Below, piece by piece: positions 1 to 9,024 of a stretch of 40,125 nucleotides of DNA. Both the position numbers and the translations under genes were made by a program. The DNA is from Lachnospiraceae bacterium (GTDB lineage Bacteria; Bacillota; Clostridia; Lachnospirales; Lachnospiraceae): NCBI GenBank assembly GCA_015056865.1, contig SVFM01000024.1, forward strand, positions 1 through 40,125, read 5' to 3'. Numbering within the stretch: position 1 is the first letter of the stretch; each line of letters opens with the position of its first letter. A model generated the notes under the pieces. The model was not told the origin of the DNA and ran no database searches. It was given only the letters and a program-made list of their open reading frames with translations.

Positions 1-107
1 AGGAGGTAGATGAGTACATGCACTGGTACTGCAAGGACCGTATTAAATCAACACTCGGAGGGCTTAGCCCTCTAGATTATAGAAGGAGCATAGGTGTGGC
101 TGTCTAA
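1..107 (+). CDS. IS3-family transposase (OrfB), C-terminal tail, partial
   Basis: Reading from base 3, the frame encodes 34 residues ending at TAA 105-107. It contains HWYCKDRIKSTLGGLSPLDY, the typical end of the integrase domain of IS3/IS150-group transposases (a W/YYN..RIK..L.G.SP..YR pattern). The rest of the element lies left of the window. Only about 20 bases separate the stop from clearly MazG-like coding sequence, so the right terminal repeat of the element must sit at roughly 100-125 or be missing. IS3 ends usually finish in CA just after the orfB stop, and the TGTCCGCA at 113-120 could be that end (inference). Confidence 0.72.
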   Translation, partial: EVDEYMHWYCKDRIKSTLGGLSPLDYRRSIGVAV

Positions 108-423
108 AAAAATGTCCGCACGCCCAATGCAAGAAGAAGCTCTTAAAATATATGGTAAATACGACTTGGAAAAATCCATGTTATGGATGACAGAGGAGTT
201 TGGCGAATTTTTTAAATCAATCAGAAAAGATGCAGGTAAAGAAGAAATAACTGGAGAAATGGGAGACTTATTAGCTTGGATTTTTTGTATGGGTAATATT
301 TTAGGGATAAAATTGTCTGATGCGGTAAAGTTAACATTTCAAAAAGAAATTAATAGGCAAATAGTTAAATATTCGAAATTAAAATATTGTGACACCTTAA
401 AAAATCTGAAGATAGAAAAATAA
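94..423 (+). CDS. MazG-like nucleotide pyrophosphohydrolase
   Basis: A small all-helical protein of 109 residues with the MazG-type metal-binding pattern: EEFGE at residues 34-38 and EMGD at 55-58. This EExxE...ExxD arrangement binds Mg2+ in all-alpha NTP pyrophosphatases, which hydrolyse (d)NTPs to NMP and PPi. The length fits single-domain MazG-like proteins. The GTG start at 94 has AGAAGGAG five bases upstream. An in-frame ATG lies at 112 but has no well-placed ribosome binding site. The GTG start lies inside the end of the IS3 transposase frame, so the native 5' end may have been replaced by the insertion and the first few residues may not be original. No operon partner is evident. A 380-base gap follows. 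Confidence 0.7.
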   Translation: MWLSKKMSARPMQEEALKIYGKYDLEKSMLWMTEEFGEFFKSIRKDAGKEEITGEMGDLLAWIFCMGNILGIKLSDAVKLTFQKEINRQIVKYSKLKYCDTLKNLKIEK

Positions 424-802
424 GTTAAATGTGCTGAGGGGTTAGTTACATGGTTCATTTTGATTGAAATTCTGTTCTATTTCAATGATGGGGTGAAACG
501 ATAGGCGAAGACGACGCTATTTCCGTTTTGATACTTATCATAAAATTCTTTTCTAGGAGATATTGATGATGCCGAGACGTATACATCGTTCGAGGTGTAA
601 AATTAAGTCATTGTCATAATATATCAAAGCTATTGTAAATGGTGTTTTTGGGGAAGTGGATAAAATCATAAATGAGCACTCTACATAGGGTTGAATTTTA
701 TGGGATATTTCAACTTTCTAGTTATTGCTAACTAATGTAACATAGATTATGATATAAAAGAATAAACTGAAATGTATCTGTAATATAGTAGTGAGGTGTG
801 AA
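424..802 (+). other. AT-rich intergenic region with a short hairpin
   Basis: No convincing gene is seen. ATTGAAAT at 463-470 and ATTTCAAT at 479-486 form a perfect 8-bp hairpin with an 8-base loop about 40 bases after mazG, but no T-tract follows. A 17-codon frame (ATGATGCCGAGACG..., near 567-620) has an AGGAG upstream. Its start faintly recalls IS200-type TnpA N-termini and may be a relic. The right end holds the promoter of the next gene. Confidence 0.4.
725..753 (+). promoter_or_regulatory. Predicted sigma-A promoter for the small XRE gene
   Basis: TTGCTA (725-730), a 17-base spacer and TATGAT (748-753). The expected start of transcription near 760 leaves a leader of about 43 bases before the ATG at 803. 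Confidence 0.5.
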
Positions 803-1012
803 ATGTTAGATAGCATAAAAATTGGTATGTTTATTGCAAATAGAAGGAAACAAATTGGATATACTCAGCAACAATTAGCTGATAAACTAAATGTTAGTTT
901 TCAAGCAGTTTCAAAGTGGGAAAATGGAATAACACATCCTAATATAGAAGTTTTATGCAAATTAGCTTCATGCTTAGAGATTACTGTAGATGAGATTCTT
1001 ATGGGGGCGTGA
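803..1012 (+). CDS. Small XRE-family DNA-binding regulator
   Basis: A 69-residue protein that is almost entirely one Cro/C1-type helix-turn-helix. It contains IANRRKQIGYTQQQLADKLN, then VSFQAVSKWENG as the recognition helix region and LASCLEITVDEILMG as the closing helix. This is the common minimal SinR/HipB-like XRE fold, which binds DNA as a dimer. ATG 803 is preferred because GAGGTG lies at 793-798. A GTG at 791 would overlap that site. The stop falls just before the likely start of the purM-like gene, so the two are probably co-transcribed and translationally coupled. Its target is unknown. Neighbouring candidate operators include the palindrome at 2106-2119. Confidence 0.8.
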   Translation: MLDSIKIGMFIANRRKQIGYTQQQLADKLNVSFQAVSKWENGITHPNIEVLCKLASCLEITVDEILMGA

Positions 1013-1028
1013 AAGTACAGATGATGGA

Positions 1029-2053
1029 TTGTCGTATAGTAAGGCCGGAGTAGATATAGCTTATACAGATACACTCAAAAGGGAAATGGCAAAGCATTTA
1101 GAAACAAATGACAAAAGAGTTTTAAATGGGATAGGGCCATTTGCTTCATTATATGATATAAAATTTCCAGAAATAAAAGATCCCGTATTAGTTCTTAAGT
1201 CAGAAGAACCAGGATCGAAACAAAAACTTGCATTAGAATATGGTTATACGGAATCAATTTGTCATGATATGATCAATCATTTGGTAAATGATATTATAGT
1301 TATGGGAGCGACTCCTTTGGCTGTGTTAGATACAATTGTATGCGGTAATGCGGAAAAGGATACTATTAATTCATTGATTAAAGGGATAGCAGATGCATGT
1401 AAAAACAATGGTTGTTCATTGGTGGGAGGAGAAACTTCAATTCAACCACAGGTGCTAGGTGCCGGTGTTTATATATTGACATCAAGTATTGCAGGTATAG
1501 TAGAAAGAGAAAATGTTGTAGATGGTTCTCGTATTGAAGAAGGTGATTGTCTTATTGCCATTGCGTCGAATGGTTTACATACTAATGGATACTCGTTAGT
1601 AAGAATGCTTATGGATAACATGCCAGAGATAAAATTAGATAAAGTTGCAGGAATGACTTTTATCGAACAAATTATGAAACCTCATACGTCTTACTTTCGT
1701 GCAGTTAGAGGAATGTTTGACACAGATTTATTACATGGAATGGCTCATATTACCGGAGGAGGAATTGAAGGTAATTTATGTAGGGTTATTCCGAATGGAT
1801 TGATGGCTCAGATTGATAAATCAAAAGTACGCATATTAGAAATTTTTAAATACATAAAAAGCAAGGCAATGTAAGTGATGCAGAGATGTTAAGCACATTT
1901 AATATGGGTGTTGGGTTTGTTTTGGTGGTTTCATCAGAAAAAAGGGAAGAGGTAATAAGAAGGGTTCTTAAATATTATGACTGTTATGAAATTGGTGTAA
2001 TTAAGAAAGGAGAAAAGAAGATTGAATTCATCAATGAGTTAAATTGGGCTTGA
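1029..2053 (+). pseudogene. purM: purM-like AIR synthase, broken by a single frameshift
   Basis: The first part, about 281 codons from the TTG at 1029, reads as phosphoribosylformylglycinamidine cyclo-ligase (FGAM to AIR, ATP-dependent, purine synthesis). Landmarks are AGVDI, GIGPFASLYDI, GATPLAVLDT, LVGGETS and HITGGGIEGNL. The frame stops at 1872-1874, but the missing C-terminus continues in the next frame (NVSDAEMLSTFNMGVGFVLVV...) to TGA 2051-2053. Restoring one A in the A5 run at 1856-1860 gives the expected FKYIKKQGNVSDAEM and a full-length protein of about 341 residues. The start is uncertain: TTG 1029 gives the family-like MSYSKAGVDI, and ATG 990 is an alternative overlapping the XRE gene. 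The GETSIQPQ motif differs from GETAEMPG of the usual housekeeping enzyme, so this may be a paralogue. A sequencing error in the A-run cannot be excluded. Confidence 0.8.
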
Positions 2054-2105
2054 TTTGTTAAAAGTGAGGAATGGCATAATATTTGAATCTGTTGATAAAT
2101 TTAGC

Positions 2106-2119
2106 GTAAACTTGTTTAC
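2106..2119. promoter_or_regulatory. Perfect 14-bp palindrome, possible operator
   Basis: GTAAACTTGTTTAC is a perfect dyad (GTAAAC at 2106-2111, GTTTAC at 2114-2119). A further GGTAAACTT half-site lies at about 2136-2144, roughly 30 bp downstream. It sits between the broken purM and the ABC exporter pair. An operator for the nearby XRE protein is possible but is inference only. Confidence 0.35.
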
Positions 2120-2192
2120 TAAGATATCGAAGTAAGGTAAACTTAAAAAAGGATTATAACTAGCTGTAGAAAAAGGATAAGGTGGTGGCAGT

Positions 2193-3914
2193 TTGAAAGA
2201 CAGTGTAATTGTAAAACGGATATGGCAATTTGCCAAACCATATAAATGGGCTTTTTTAATCAGTTATGCAGTACTGCTTGTTGAATTGCTTTTTCTTCAA
2301 ATGGTACCTTTGTTTTTGGAGGATGTTATAAACTATGCAATTTATGAGAATGACCGGAAAAAGTTTTTATATGCAGCACTGTGGTATGCATTGGTTTTTC
2401 TCGGGTATGCCTTGTGTGGTTTTGTTCAGCTGATTTTATGGCAGAGAGTACATAACAAATATGTTTATGACGTTCGTATTGCCTGTTACAGAAAGGTGCT
2501 GCGGATGAAACCAAAGGTGCTTTCCGATATCAAAACAGGGGATACAATCCGTGCCATAAACAATGATACAGAGGAATTTCACCATATTATTCAACGTTTT
2601 GCCATGAGAATTCTCAATGCGGGCATTGGTACAATTGTGTCCTTGGCCATTGTAGCTTATATGAAATGGGAAATCGCTTTATTGATGGCAGTTATCATTC
2701 CCATATCCACAATCATCTGCAAAAGAATCGAAGGAAAAATGGGAAAAGCATCCCGTGAGATTCGCGTAAAACAGGGTGAATATGCTGCATGGCTTATGGA
2801 AATGCTTAAGGGGATGCGGGAGATCAAACTTTTCGTGGCCGAGAAAACTGTTTTGAAATTATTTGTGCGCAAAAATGAAGATATAATAAGTTCTTCTGCA
2901 AAACAGGATATTATACAGTTTGAATCGGACCAGATCATAAGCGGCATCTATTTTCTTGCAGATATTGTTTTCTATATTGTGAGTGCGTTTTTTGTGGCGA
3001 ATAGGTCCATCAACATCGGTGAGTATATAGCAATTTCTTCTTATTTCAAAATGATTTCTCTGAATGTGCGGCAGGTTCTGCATGGCAATGTGGACTATCA
3101 GAGGAGAAAGACTTGTGTGGAGCGTGTTTTCAAGCTTTTAGATGAAGGGGAAGAAAATGAGGTAGGACTTTCAAAGTTAAATCTTCAAAAGGGTAAGATT
3201 GAGGTTAAAAACCTCTCTTTCTTTTACGAAGAGAAAAAAGACGTGCTGAAGAATCTCAATTTTCATATCAATCCGGGAGAGAAGATTGGTGTTGTGGGTC
3301 AGTCAGGAGCGGGTAAGAGTACTTTGGTAAATCTTTTCCTGCGGTTTTACGAGCCGCAGGAAGGTGAAATTTTAATTGATGGTCAACCATTGAACCGCTG
3401 TACTTATTCTTCCATTAGACAAAATATTGGTATTGTGAATCAAGAAAATATTATTTTTGATGCTACCGTAAGAGAGAATATTACCTTTGGAAAAGAGGTA
3501 ACGGATGGTGAACTGTGGAATATTCTTGAAAAGGTATATTTGAAAGACGAAATTGAAAAGTTACCCAAGGGTCTGGATACCGTTTTGGGAGAAAAGAACA
3601 TGGCTTTGTCAGGGGGGCAAAATCAAAGGCTTTGTATTGCAAGGCTTATGTTTCGTAACCCTAAAGTTATTATCCTTGACGAAGCAACCAGTTCTCTGGA
3701 TTTCGAATCCGAGGGTATGGTTCAGGCCGCCCTTGATGTTTTGGCACAGGGCAAGACAACAATTGTGATTTCCCATAGGTATAGGGCGCTGCTCAATACC
3801 GACAAAATACTTGTTCTGCAGGAAGGGGAGCAGGCCGGGTATGCACCTCATGATGTGTTGATGGCGGAAAATCAATATTTTGCAGATATGTTTGCAGGGC
3901 AGAGTGAGGTGTAG
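2193..3914 (+). CDS. ABC exporter half-transporter (fused TMD-NBD), first of a pair
   Basis: 573 residues with a type-I exporter architecture. Hydrophobic membrane segments occupy about residues 15-285 and an ATP-binding domain runs from about 335. The NBD has Walker A (VVGQSGAGKST, about 368-378), the signature LSGGQNQRL, Walker B IILDEATSSLD with the catalytic Glu, and an H-loop VISHR, so it should be an active ATPase. The start is TTG at 2193 with AAGGTGGTG just upstream. The second half-transporter begins two bases after the stop, so the two probably form a heterodimer that exports a small molecule or peptide across the cytoplasmic membrane. No peptidase (C39) domain is present. Downstream genes for a carrier protein and a ligase suggest that the cargo is the product of this locus (inference). 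Confidence 0.9.
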   Translation: MKDSVIVKRIWQFAKPYKWAFLISYAVLLVELLFLQMVPLFLEDVINYAIYENDRKKFLYAALWYALVFLGYALCGFVQLILWQRVHNKYVYDVRIACYRKVLRMKPKVLSDIKTGDTIRAINNDTEEFHHIIQRFAMRILNAGIGTIVSLAIVAYMKWEIALLMAVIIPISTIICKRIEGKMGKASREIRVKQGEYAAWLMEMLKGMREIKLFVAEKTVLKLFVRKNEDIISSSAKQDIIQFESDQIISGIYFLADIVFYIVSAFFVANRSINIGEYIAISSYFKMISLNVRQVLHGNVDYQRRKTCVERVFKLLDEGEENEVGLSKLNLQKGKIEVKNLSFFYEEKKDVLKNLNFHINPGEKIGVVGQSGAGKSTLVNLFLRFYEPQEGEILIDGQPLNRCTYSSIRQNIGIVNQENIIFDATVRENITFGKEVTDGELWNILEKVYLKDEIEKLPKGLDTVLGEKNMALSGGQNQRLCIARLMFRNPKVIILDEATSSLDFESEGMVQAALDVLAQGKTTIVISHRYRALLNTDKILVLQEGEQAGYAPHDVLMAENQYFADMFAGQSEV

Positions 3915-3916
3915 GC

Positions 3917-5557
3917 ATGAAATATACGAGAAGAAATGTTTATCATCATTTACAGGAATGTATCAAATTTTCCAAAGGATTGATGCTTTTATTCGGTATC
4001 ATATCGCTGGGCATAACCGCGGTTTCCTTGATATCACCTTATTTATACAAGTCATTGGTGGATGTTGTAATGACATCAGGCAATATACAATTGCTTTCTA
4101 TTATCATTCCTGCCATGATAGGAGTATACCTGATCAAGGTGGTGTTGTCGGGAATTAGTACTTACGTTGGTAAAAAGTTTTCATACCGGACTACACTTGA
4201 AACGAAGAAACGCTTAATGTACAAATTTCTTGAAAGAAATATTTCTGGGGCCACAGGCAAGGAAATAGGAGCCCAAAGTAATAATTTGGAGCAGGATTCT
4301 GATGCCGTCCATATTTTTTTGTCCACCCATGTGGTAGGCTTTATCACTTCCTTTTTGATTGCATTGGTGTATATGGTTTTGATGCTGAGAATCAATATTT
4401 ATTTGGGCCTTCTCTCAGTTATTCTTCTTCCATTGACTCTTTGGTTTTCGCAGATGATAGGCAAAAAGTACAATGCAGTCAATTGGGAAAACTATGAGAT
4501 CAGATCAAAAACCAAAACATATTTGTTTGATACTGTACAGAAATGGCGTGAAATCAAAACAAATACCCTTGAAAACCAGTTCGCCCGTGAGTATGATGAT
4601 ATGCTGGAGCCGGAACGGAAACTGAACAGTAAATGGATGTTTTACTTTGCTCTCAGGGGTTTCTTTTATGAAATAAAAGAAGAATTTGTGGTTAAAGTAC
4701 TGATTTACTTTGTGGGTGGCCTGTTTATTATTTCAAAAGATATCAGTATCGGGGAATTGCTTATGTTCATCAGTTATATGGCAGGCATGAGCGGAGCCTT
4801 GGATACATTGATGAAGTCCAAAACTGACTTCGGAGGCCAGAGGGCTGTCTTTGAGCGTCTGTTTCAAATTTTGGATGAACGGGAAAATGTGAAAGGTAGG
4901 GAATGTCCTCCAAATGCTACAGTATCTTTCAAAAATGTGGATTTCACTTATGAAGGTACAGAAAGGCCGGTGCTTACAGGGGAATCCTGGGAGTTTGTAA
5001 TAGGTAAAAAATATCTTTTGATGGGAAAGAGCGGGGCAGGGAAGTCCACAATGATAAAGCTTTTAATGGGACTTATCTGTCCGAAGAGTGGACAAGTGAT
5101 GTATGATGGAGTTCCCATAGATGATATAGATTCCCAAAGTCTGTTGAAATCGGTTGGCGCTGTTATGCAGGAAAGCATGTTTTTCAATTTGTCTATTCGG
5201 GAGAACCTGGGGCTTGTGGCCTTTGGGACATCAGAGGATGATATGATAGTTGCCCTCAAAGCTGCCTGCCTTTATGATTTTGTGGAGTGCTTACCGCAAA
5301 AGCTGGATACCATTATCGGTGAGCGGGGAGTAAAGCTTTCAGGTGGACAAAAGCAGCGGTTGGCAATTGCACGCCTGATTCTCCATAACCCGCAGATTGT
5401 CATTTTGGATGAAGCCACAAGCGCTCTTGATTCTATTGTGGAGAGTAAGATTCTTGAAAATTTAAGCCAAATATTCAAGGACAAAACTATGATTGTAATA
5501 TCCCATAAGCCGCTTGTGGGATATAAGCAGGATGAAATCTATTTGGTTTCCCAATAA
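3917..5557 (+). CDS. ABC exporter half-transporter, second of a pair
   Basis: 546 residues with an N-terminal membrane domain (about 20-290) and a C-terminal NBD. The NBD carries MGKSGAGKST (Walker A), LSGGQKQRL (signature), VILDEATSALD (Walker B, catalytic Glu present) and VISHK (H-loop). The ATG at 3917 follows the previous stop by two bases, indicating tight translational coupling and a heterodimeric exporter. Both NBDs look catalytically complete, unlike many heterodimers in which one site is degenerate. The NBD opens with NVDFTYEGTERPVLTGESWEF, slightly shorter than usual. A hairpin directly follows the stop, so the exporter pair may end its own transcription unit. Confidence 0.9.
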   Translation: MKYTRRNVYHHLQECIKFSKGLMLLFGIISLGITAVSLISPYLYKSLVDVVMTSGNIQLLSIIIPAMIGVYLIKVVLSGISTYVGKKFSYRTTLETKKRLMYKFLERNISGATGKEIGAQSNNLEQDSDAVHIFLSTHVVGFITSFLIALVYMVLMLRINIYLGLLSVILLPLTLWFSQMIGKKYNAVNWENYEIRSKTKTYLFDTVQKWREIKTNTLENQFAREYDDMLEPERKLNSKWMFYFALRGFFYEIKEEFVVKVLIYFVGGLFIISKDISIGELLMFISYMAGMSGALDTLMKSKTDFGGQRAVFERLFQILDERENVKGRECPPNATVSFKNVDFTYEGTERPVLTGESWEFVIGKKYLLMGKSGAGKSTMIKLLMGLICPKSGQVMYDGVPIDDIDSQSLLKSVGAVMQESMFFNLSIRENLGLVAFGTSEDDMIVALKAACLYDFVECLPQKLDTIIGERGVKLSGGQKQRLAIARLILHNPQIVILDEATSALDSIVESKILENLSQIFKDKTMIVISHKPLVGYKQDEIYLVSQ

Positions 5558-5640
5558 TATTGGCCTATTCTGGAATATTGTGTTTGAAAATTCTATTTAT
5601 TTTTTAATGCGATATGCCTAGAATAGGCCTATATTTTTAT
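5557..5640 (+). terminator. Long hairpin with T-rich tail after the exporter genes
   Basis: Bases 5557-5574 (ATATTGGCCTATTCTGGA) pair with 5617-5634 (CCTAGAATAGGCCTATAT) with two mismatches, closing a 42-base AT-rich loop. TTTTTAT follows at 5635-5640. It is probably a Rho-independent terminator, though the long loop is unusual and a protein-binding dyad is an alternative. Confidence 0.55.
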
Positions 5641-5745
5641 GTATGAATTAAAGGTAATAGGAATGTGTGCAAAAAGAGGTTATGCATTTGAAGAAAAAAG
5701 GTTACAATTTTAGCATATATATTGTTGGGGTGAGGGAGTAATTTT

Positions 5746-6774
5746 ATGAGAAATGATTTTATGGTTGATTTGCTGAGAGTATGCTCTAAGATGAAAATCA
5801 ATAAAGAAGAAGAAAATATAATTGCGCAATGCGTAACCAAATTTGATTGGGACATGGCAAATATTTTAGAGATGCATAAAATACATATGATTTTTCTGAA
5901 ACACGTAAATAACATAGCTTGTTCTGATAATCTAGCATTTAAGATTATTGAGAATTTTAGTAATCAATTGTTTTATTTGCAATTTAAATATGAGGAATAT
6001 CTTACATTTTTAAAAAACGTGGTTGATCATATGCAGACAATTGACTATGCTGTTTTAAAGGGAGGATCTTTTATAGATGTGTTATATAAGGAGAATGATA
6101 TTATATATCGACCTTTTGCAGATATTGATATATTGATTAGTAAAAGAAATATAAATTTAATTGATGGTATAATGAAAGAAAATAATTTGATTCAAGGCAA
6201 AGTGCGTCAAAACAAAATTATTCCTGCAGAAAGAAAAGATGTAATTTATTGGAAACTTAATTCACACCAACTTCATGAATATATAGGATTTTCTAAATAT
6301 TCACAACTATCGAACATTTATCGGATTGAATTTGACTTCAATACAACAATTTTTGAAGGCGGTAAAGAGGCTGATCCGATAGATATGGACTGGATATTAA
6401 AGCGACGAAAAAAAAGAAAAGTTAAAAAAGATTTAGAAATATATTGCTTAGATCATACTTTGGCGTTATTGCAACTTTGTTATCATTTTTATAAAGATAC
6501 AATATATGAAGTCAAAAAGTTAACGCATGATAATTATTGTTTACTTAAGTTTTGTGATATAAGAGAATATATAATAAAATATAGGTATGATATTAACTGG
6601 AAAGAGTTTATTGATATTGTTAATCAAGCCAATATAGGCAATCAAATTTACAATACGTTGTGGCTAATTTCTACTTTTTATGGAGATCTGTATATTGAAG
6701 ATATTATAAAACAGATAAATGTAACGGAGAGATATTATACTGATAATATTGATTGGGAATCGATGTTATTATAG
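5746..6774 (+). CDS. Nucleotidyltransferase-fold protein (NTP_transf_5-like)
   Basis: 342 residues. The core motif is VLKGGSFIDVLY (103-114) followed by RPFADIDILI (122-131), with Asp126 and Asp128 as the metal-ligand pair. This LKG...LY...R..(S/A)D(I/L)D pattern marks the uncharacterised nucleotidyltransferase family (NTP_transf_5) often found in peptide or small-molecule biosynthesis loci. Such proteins are expected to transfer NMP to an acceptor, but the substrate is unknown. The N-terminal 80 residues are helical and rich in charged residues, without a signal peptide. The ATG start has GAGGGAG ten bases upstream. The gene lies between the exporter terminator and the carrier protein gene, 33 bases upstream of the latter, so it is probably the first gene of the biosynthetic operon. 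Codon use is strongly AT-biased. Confidence 0.72.
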   Translation: MRNDFMVDLLRVCSKMKINKEEENIIAQCVTKFDWDMANILEMHKIHMIFLKHVNNIACSDNLAFKIIENFSNQLFYLQFKYEEYLTFLKNVVDHMQTIDYAVLKGGSFIDVLYKENDIIYRPFADIDILISKRNINLIDGIMKENNLIQGKVRQNKIIPAERKDVIYWKLNSHQLHEYIGFSKYSQLSNIYRIEFDFNTTIFEGGKEADPIDMDWILKRRKKRKVKKDLEIYCLDHTLALLQLCYHFYKDTIYEVKKLTHDNYCLLKFCDIREYIIKYRYDINWKEFIDIVNQANIGNQIYNTLWLISTFYGDLYIEDIIKQINVTERYYTDNIDWESMLL

Positions 6775-6807
6775 ATGTTTGATTATTAAAATAGAGGAGA
6801 CAAGCTG

Positions 6808-7074
6808 ATGGAGTTAGAGTATATGCAAAACATTATTAAGGAAATTATATGTGAAAAGATTTTGCCTGGTGCAGAAATCAAAGCTAATGACATTTTAGCA
6901 GAAAAAGGGATAGATTCTATAAAAATTATTGAATTGGTAGTGGAGATAGAATTAAAGTTTGATTTTGAATTTGAGGATGAAAAACTTACATATGAAACAT
7001 TGCGTAGCATAAAGGATATAGCCATGTATGTAAATAGCAGATTAAAAACGATTAGGCTTGAATCAGAGAGGTGA
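6808..7074 (+). CDS. Stand-alone acyl/peptidyl carrier protein
   Basis: 88 residues with the carrier-protein signature GIDSIKIIELVVEIE. Ser37 is the predicted 4'-phosphopantetheine attachment site. Flanking helices fit a four-helix ACP fold: MQNIIKEIICEKIL as helix 1, and LTYETLRSIKDIAMYVNSRL as helices 3 and 4. The GIDSIK variant (Ile where fatty-acid ACPs have Leu) is more typical of secondary-metabolism or D-alanyl-type carriers than of the housekeeping AcpP. An AGAGGAG ribosome site lies about eight bases before the ATG. It follows the nucleotidyltransferase by 33 bases, and an adenylate-forming ligase follows, so the likely job is to hold an activated acid as a thioester. No phosphopantetheinyl transferase is seen in the window. 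Confidence 0.88.
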   Translation: MELEYMQNIIKEIICEKILPGAEIKANDILAEKGIDSIKIIELVVEIELKFDFEFEDEKLTYETLRSIKDIAMYVNSRLKTIRLESER

Positions 7075-7404
7075 GTATATAAAAAATCTGACATTACTTT
7101 TTAACAATTTCATTTGAACAAGATCACCTTAATATAGCTTGCAAATAAGAAGTTAAGGCTAAATTGAAGAACTTTGAAAATTTTATACAGATTGAAAAAT
7201 GGTATCAAAATAAGATCACCCCATAGTGTGGTCAAATACAAAGGTTAAATAATAGTTATTCTGATGTTGAAAGAGATGTGATATATTCTTTTTACTTTTC
7301 CGTAGTAGATGCGTAAAAACTTATTGCCACCGGCAAAACGGGATCATCTTGTGGCATTGTTTTATAACTTATAAAACTATTGTAGCAGAATGGAGGAAAC
7401 AAGT
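7075..7404 (+). other. AT-rich gap inside the putative biosynthetic cluster
   Basis: About 330 bases between the carrier protein and the ligase with no open frame of note. Short phrases such as AAGATCACC occur twice (about 7121 and 7212), which may be relics of a lost gene or element. No clear terminator or promoter is seen. The gap is unusual for an otherwise tight cluster. Confidence 0.35.
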
Positions 7405-8922
7405 GTGTCAATTACTAGTTATCTTAGCCGCAATGAACAACAATATGGAGAAAGAGAAGCAATTGTATTTATTAACAGTGATAAAGAACGTTGTTGTATG
7501 AATTGGCGTGAGCTTAATGAATTTTCAAATAAAGTAGCCAATATGCTAATTACAAAAGGAATAAGTAAAGGTGATAAAATAGCCATATTACTTTCAAATT
7601 CACTTTTATGGATGCCCATTTATTTTGGAATATTGAAAATGGGAGCTGTTGTAGTTCCATTAAATTATAATAATCACATAGATGATATTATCTATTATGT
7701 GAAGTATGCAGATTGTAAAGGGATTTTTCTTTCAGAAGACAATAAATGTTGGGATATATTTGAGAAAACAGATGACATATTTGTTTATAGTATAGATAAT
7801 TTAACAGAATCAATGTCAGAGTATGGTGCAGATGATATTGGAATAGAATTATTAGATAAGGATGCAGCAGCCATTTATTTTTCTTCTGGTACAACAGGGA
7901 AATCAAAAGCCGTTTTACTTTCTCACGGAGCATTACAATCAGCAGCAGAAATTGAATTGTCTCATCACAATCAGAAACATGAGGATAAGTTTTTATGCCT
8001 CACACCATTATATCACACGGGTTCTAAGATTCATTGGTTTGGTAGTCTTTTAGTGGGAGGAACGTTGGTAATTGCCACTTTCACATCACCATTATGTATA
8101 ATGGATGTCATGGAGAGAGAAAAAATAAGTATAGTATGGCTTTTAGTCCCTCAAATTCAGGATATATTGGATTACATTGAGTCAAGGGATATAAGTGCTA
8201 ATGAAAAATTATCTGCTTTGCGGTTAATGCATTCAGGAGCACAACCAGTACCACCTTCCCTTATACTAAGATGGCATAATAAATTTCCGCATATTTTGTA
8301 TGATACTAATTATGGGTTGACGGAATCAACAGGCCCTGGATGTATTCATCTGGGTGTTAAAAATATAGAAAAGGCGGGTGCAATAGGAAAACCGGATTCA
8401 AATTGGTTAATTGACATTGTGAATGATAGTGGGGTATCGGTAGAGAATGAAATTATTGGAGAGTTGATATTAAAAGGTCCAGGTGTTATGTGTGAATACT
8501 ATAAGGATAAAGAGGCAACTGATAAGACATTAAAAAAGGGATGGCTGTATACAGGTGATATGGCTTACAAAGATAAAGACGGATTTATCTATTTGGTTGA
8601 TAGGAAAAAAGATATTATTATTTCGGGAGGAGAGAATATATATCCAGTACAAATTGAAAGTTATATTCGTTCCTTAGAATGTATTAAAGATGTTGCTGTT
8701 ATTGGGTTACCAAGCAAACGGATGGGAGAAATTGTAGCTGCAGTAATAGAGCTGAAAGAGGGCTTTTTATGTTCGAAGAAAGATATATTTATGTACTGTA
8801 AGGAATTGCCGGAGTATCAGCGCCCAATGAGAATATATTTTGGAACGGTTGCAAGGAATGCTACGGGCAAAATTGATAAGAAATTACTTCGTAATAAGAT
8901 GCTGAATCGTCAATCGGTGTGA
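7405..8922 (+). CDS. Adenylate-forming acyl-CoA/ACP ligase (AMP-binding family)
   Basis: 505 residues with the full set of class-I adenylation motifs, counted from GTG 7405: A3 YFSSGTTGKSKAV (158-170), A5 YGLTES (303-308), A7 YTGD (382-385), A8 RKKDIIISGGENIYP (400-414) and A10 ATGKIDKK with Lys489. It should activate a carboxylic acid with ATP to the acyl-AMP and pass it to a thiol. The A8 sequence (GGENIYP) resembles medium-chain or aryl acyl-CoA ligases. The GTG at 7405 is preferred because GGAGG (7392-7396) lies eight bases before it. The ATG at 7390 overlaps that site and has no ribosome site of its own, so the alternative protein would be five residues longer. With the nearby stand-alone carrier protein, loading of that carrier is the natural guess, but CoA as acceptor cannot be excluded. 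Confidence 0.85.
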   Translation: MSITSYLSRNEQQYGEREAIVFINSDKERCCMNWRELNEFSNKVANMLITKGISKGDKIAILLSNSLLWMPIYFGILKMGAVVVPLNYNNHIDDIIYYVKYADCKGIFLSEDNKCWDIFEKTDDIFVYSIDNLTESMSEYGADDIGIELLDKDAAAIYFSSGTTGKSKAVLLSHGALQSAAEIELSHHNQKHEDKFLCLTPLYHTGSKIHWFGSLLVGGTLVIATFTSPLCIMDVMEREKISIVWLLVPQIQDILDYIESRDISANEKLSALRLMHSGAQPVPPSLILRWHNKFPHILYDTNYGLTESTGPGCIHLGVKNIEKAGAIGKPDSNWLIDIVNDSGVSVENEIIGELILKGPGVMCEYYKDKEATDKTLKKGWLYTGDMAYKDKDGFIYLVDRKKDIIISGGENIYPVQIESYIRSLECIKDVAVIGLPSKRMGEIVAAVIELKEGFLCSKKDIFMYCKELPEYQRPMRIYFGTVARNATGKIDKKLLRNKMLNRQSV

Positions 8923-9024
8923 GACTGTGAAACAAAGGAGCTGTTGATAAACTACAAAGAGACAAAAGGTAACATCGGTATGCGCAACTGTGGATTGTAA
9001 TCCCGCTGTTGATTAATATATAAT

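Noticed and set aside
567..620. 17-residue peptide MMPRRIHRS... with an upstream AGGAG.
   Set aside because: Too short and isolated. It could be the relic of an IS200-type gene start; no support for a functional peptide.
1029..1874. Complete short purM-like protein ending at 1874.
   Set aside because: The conserved C-terminal third continues in the next frame up to 2053, so the short form is a truncation product of a frameshift and not the natural length.
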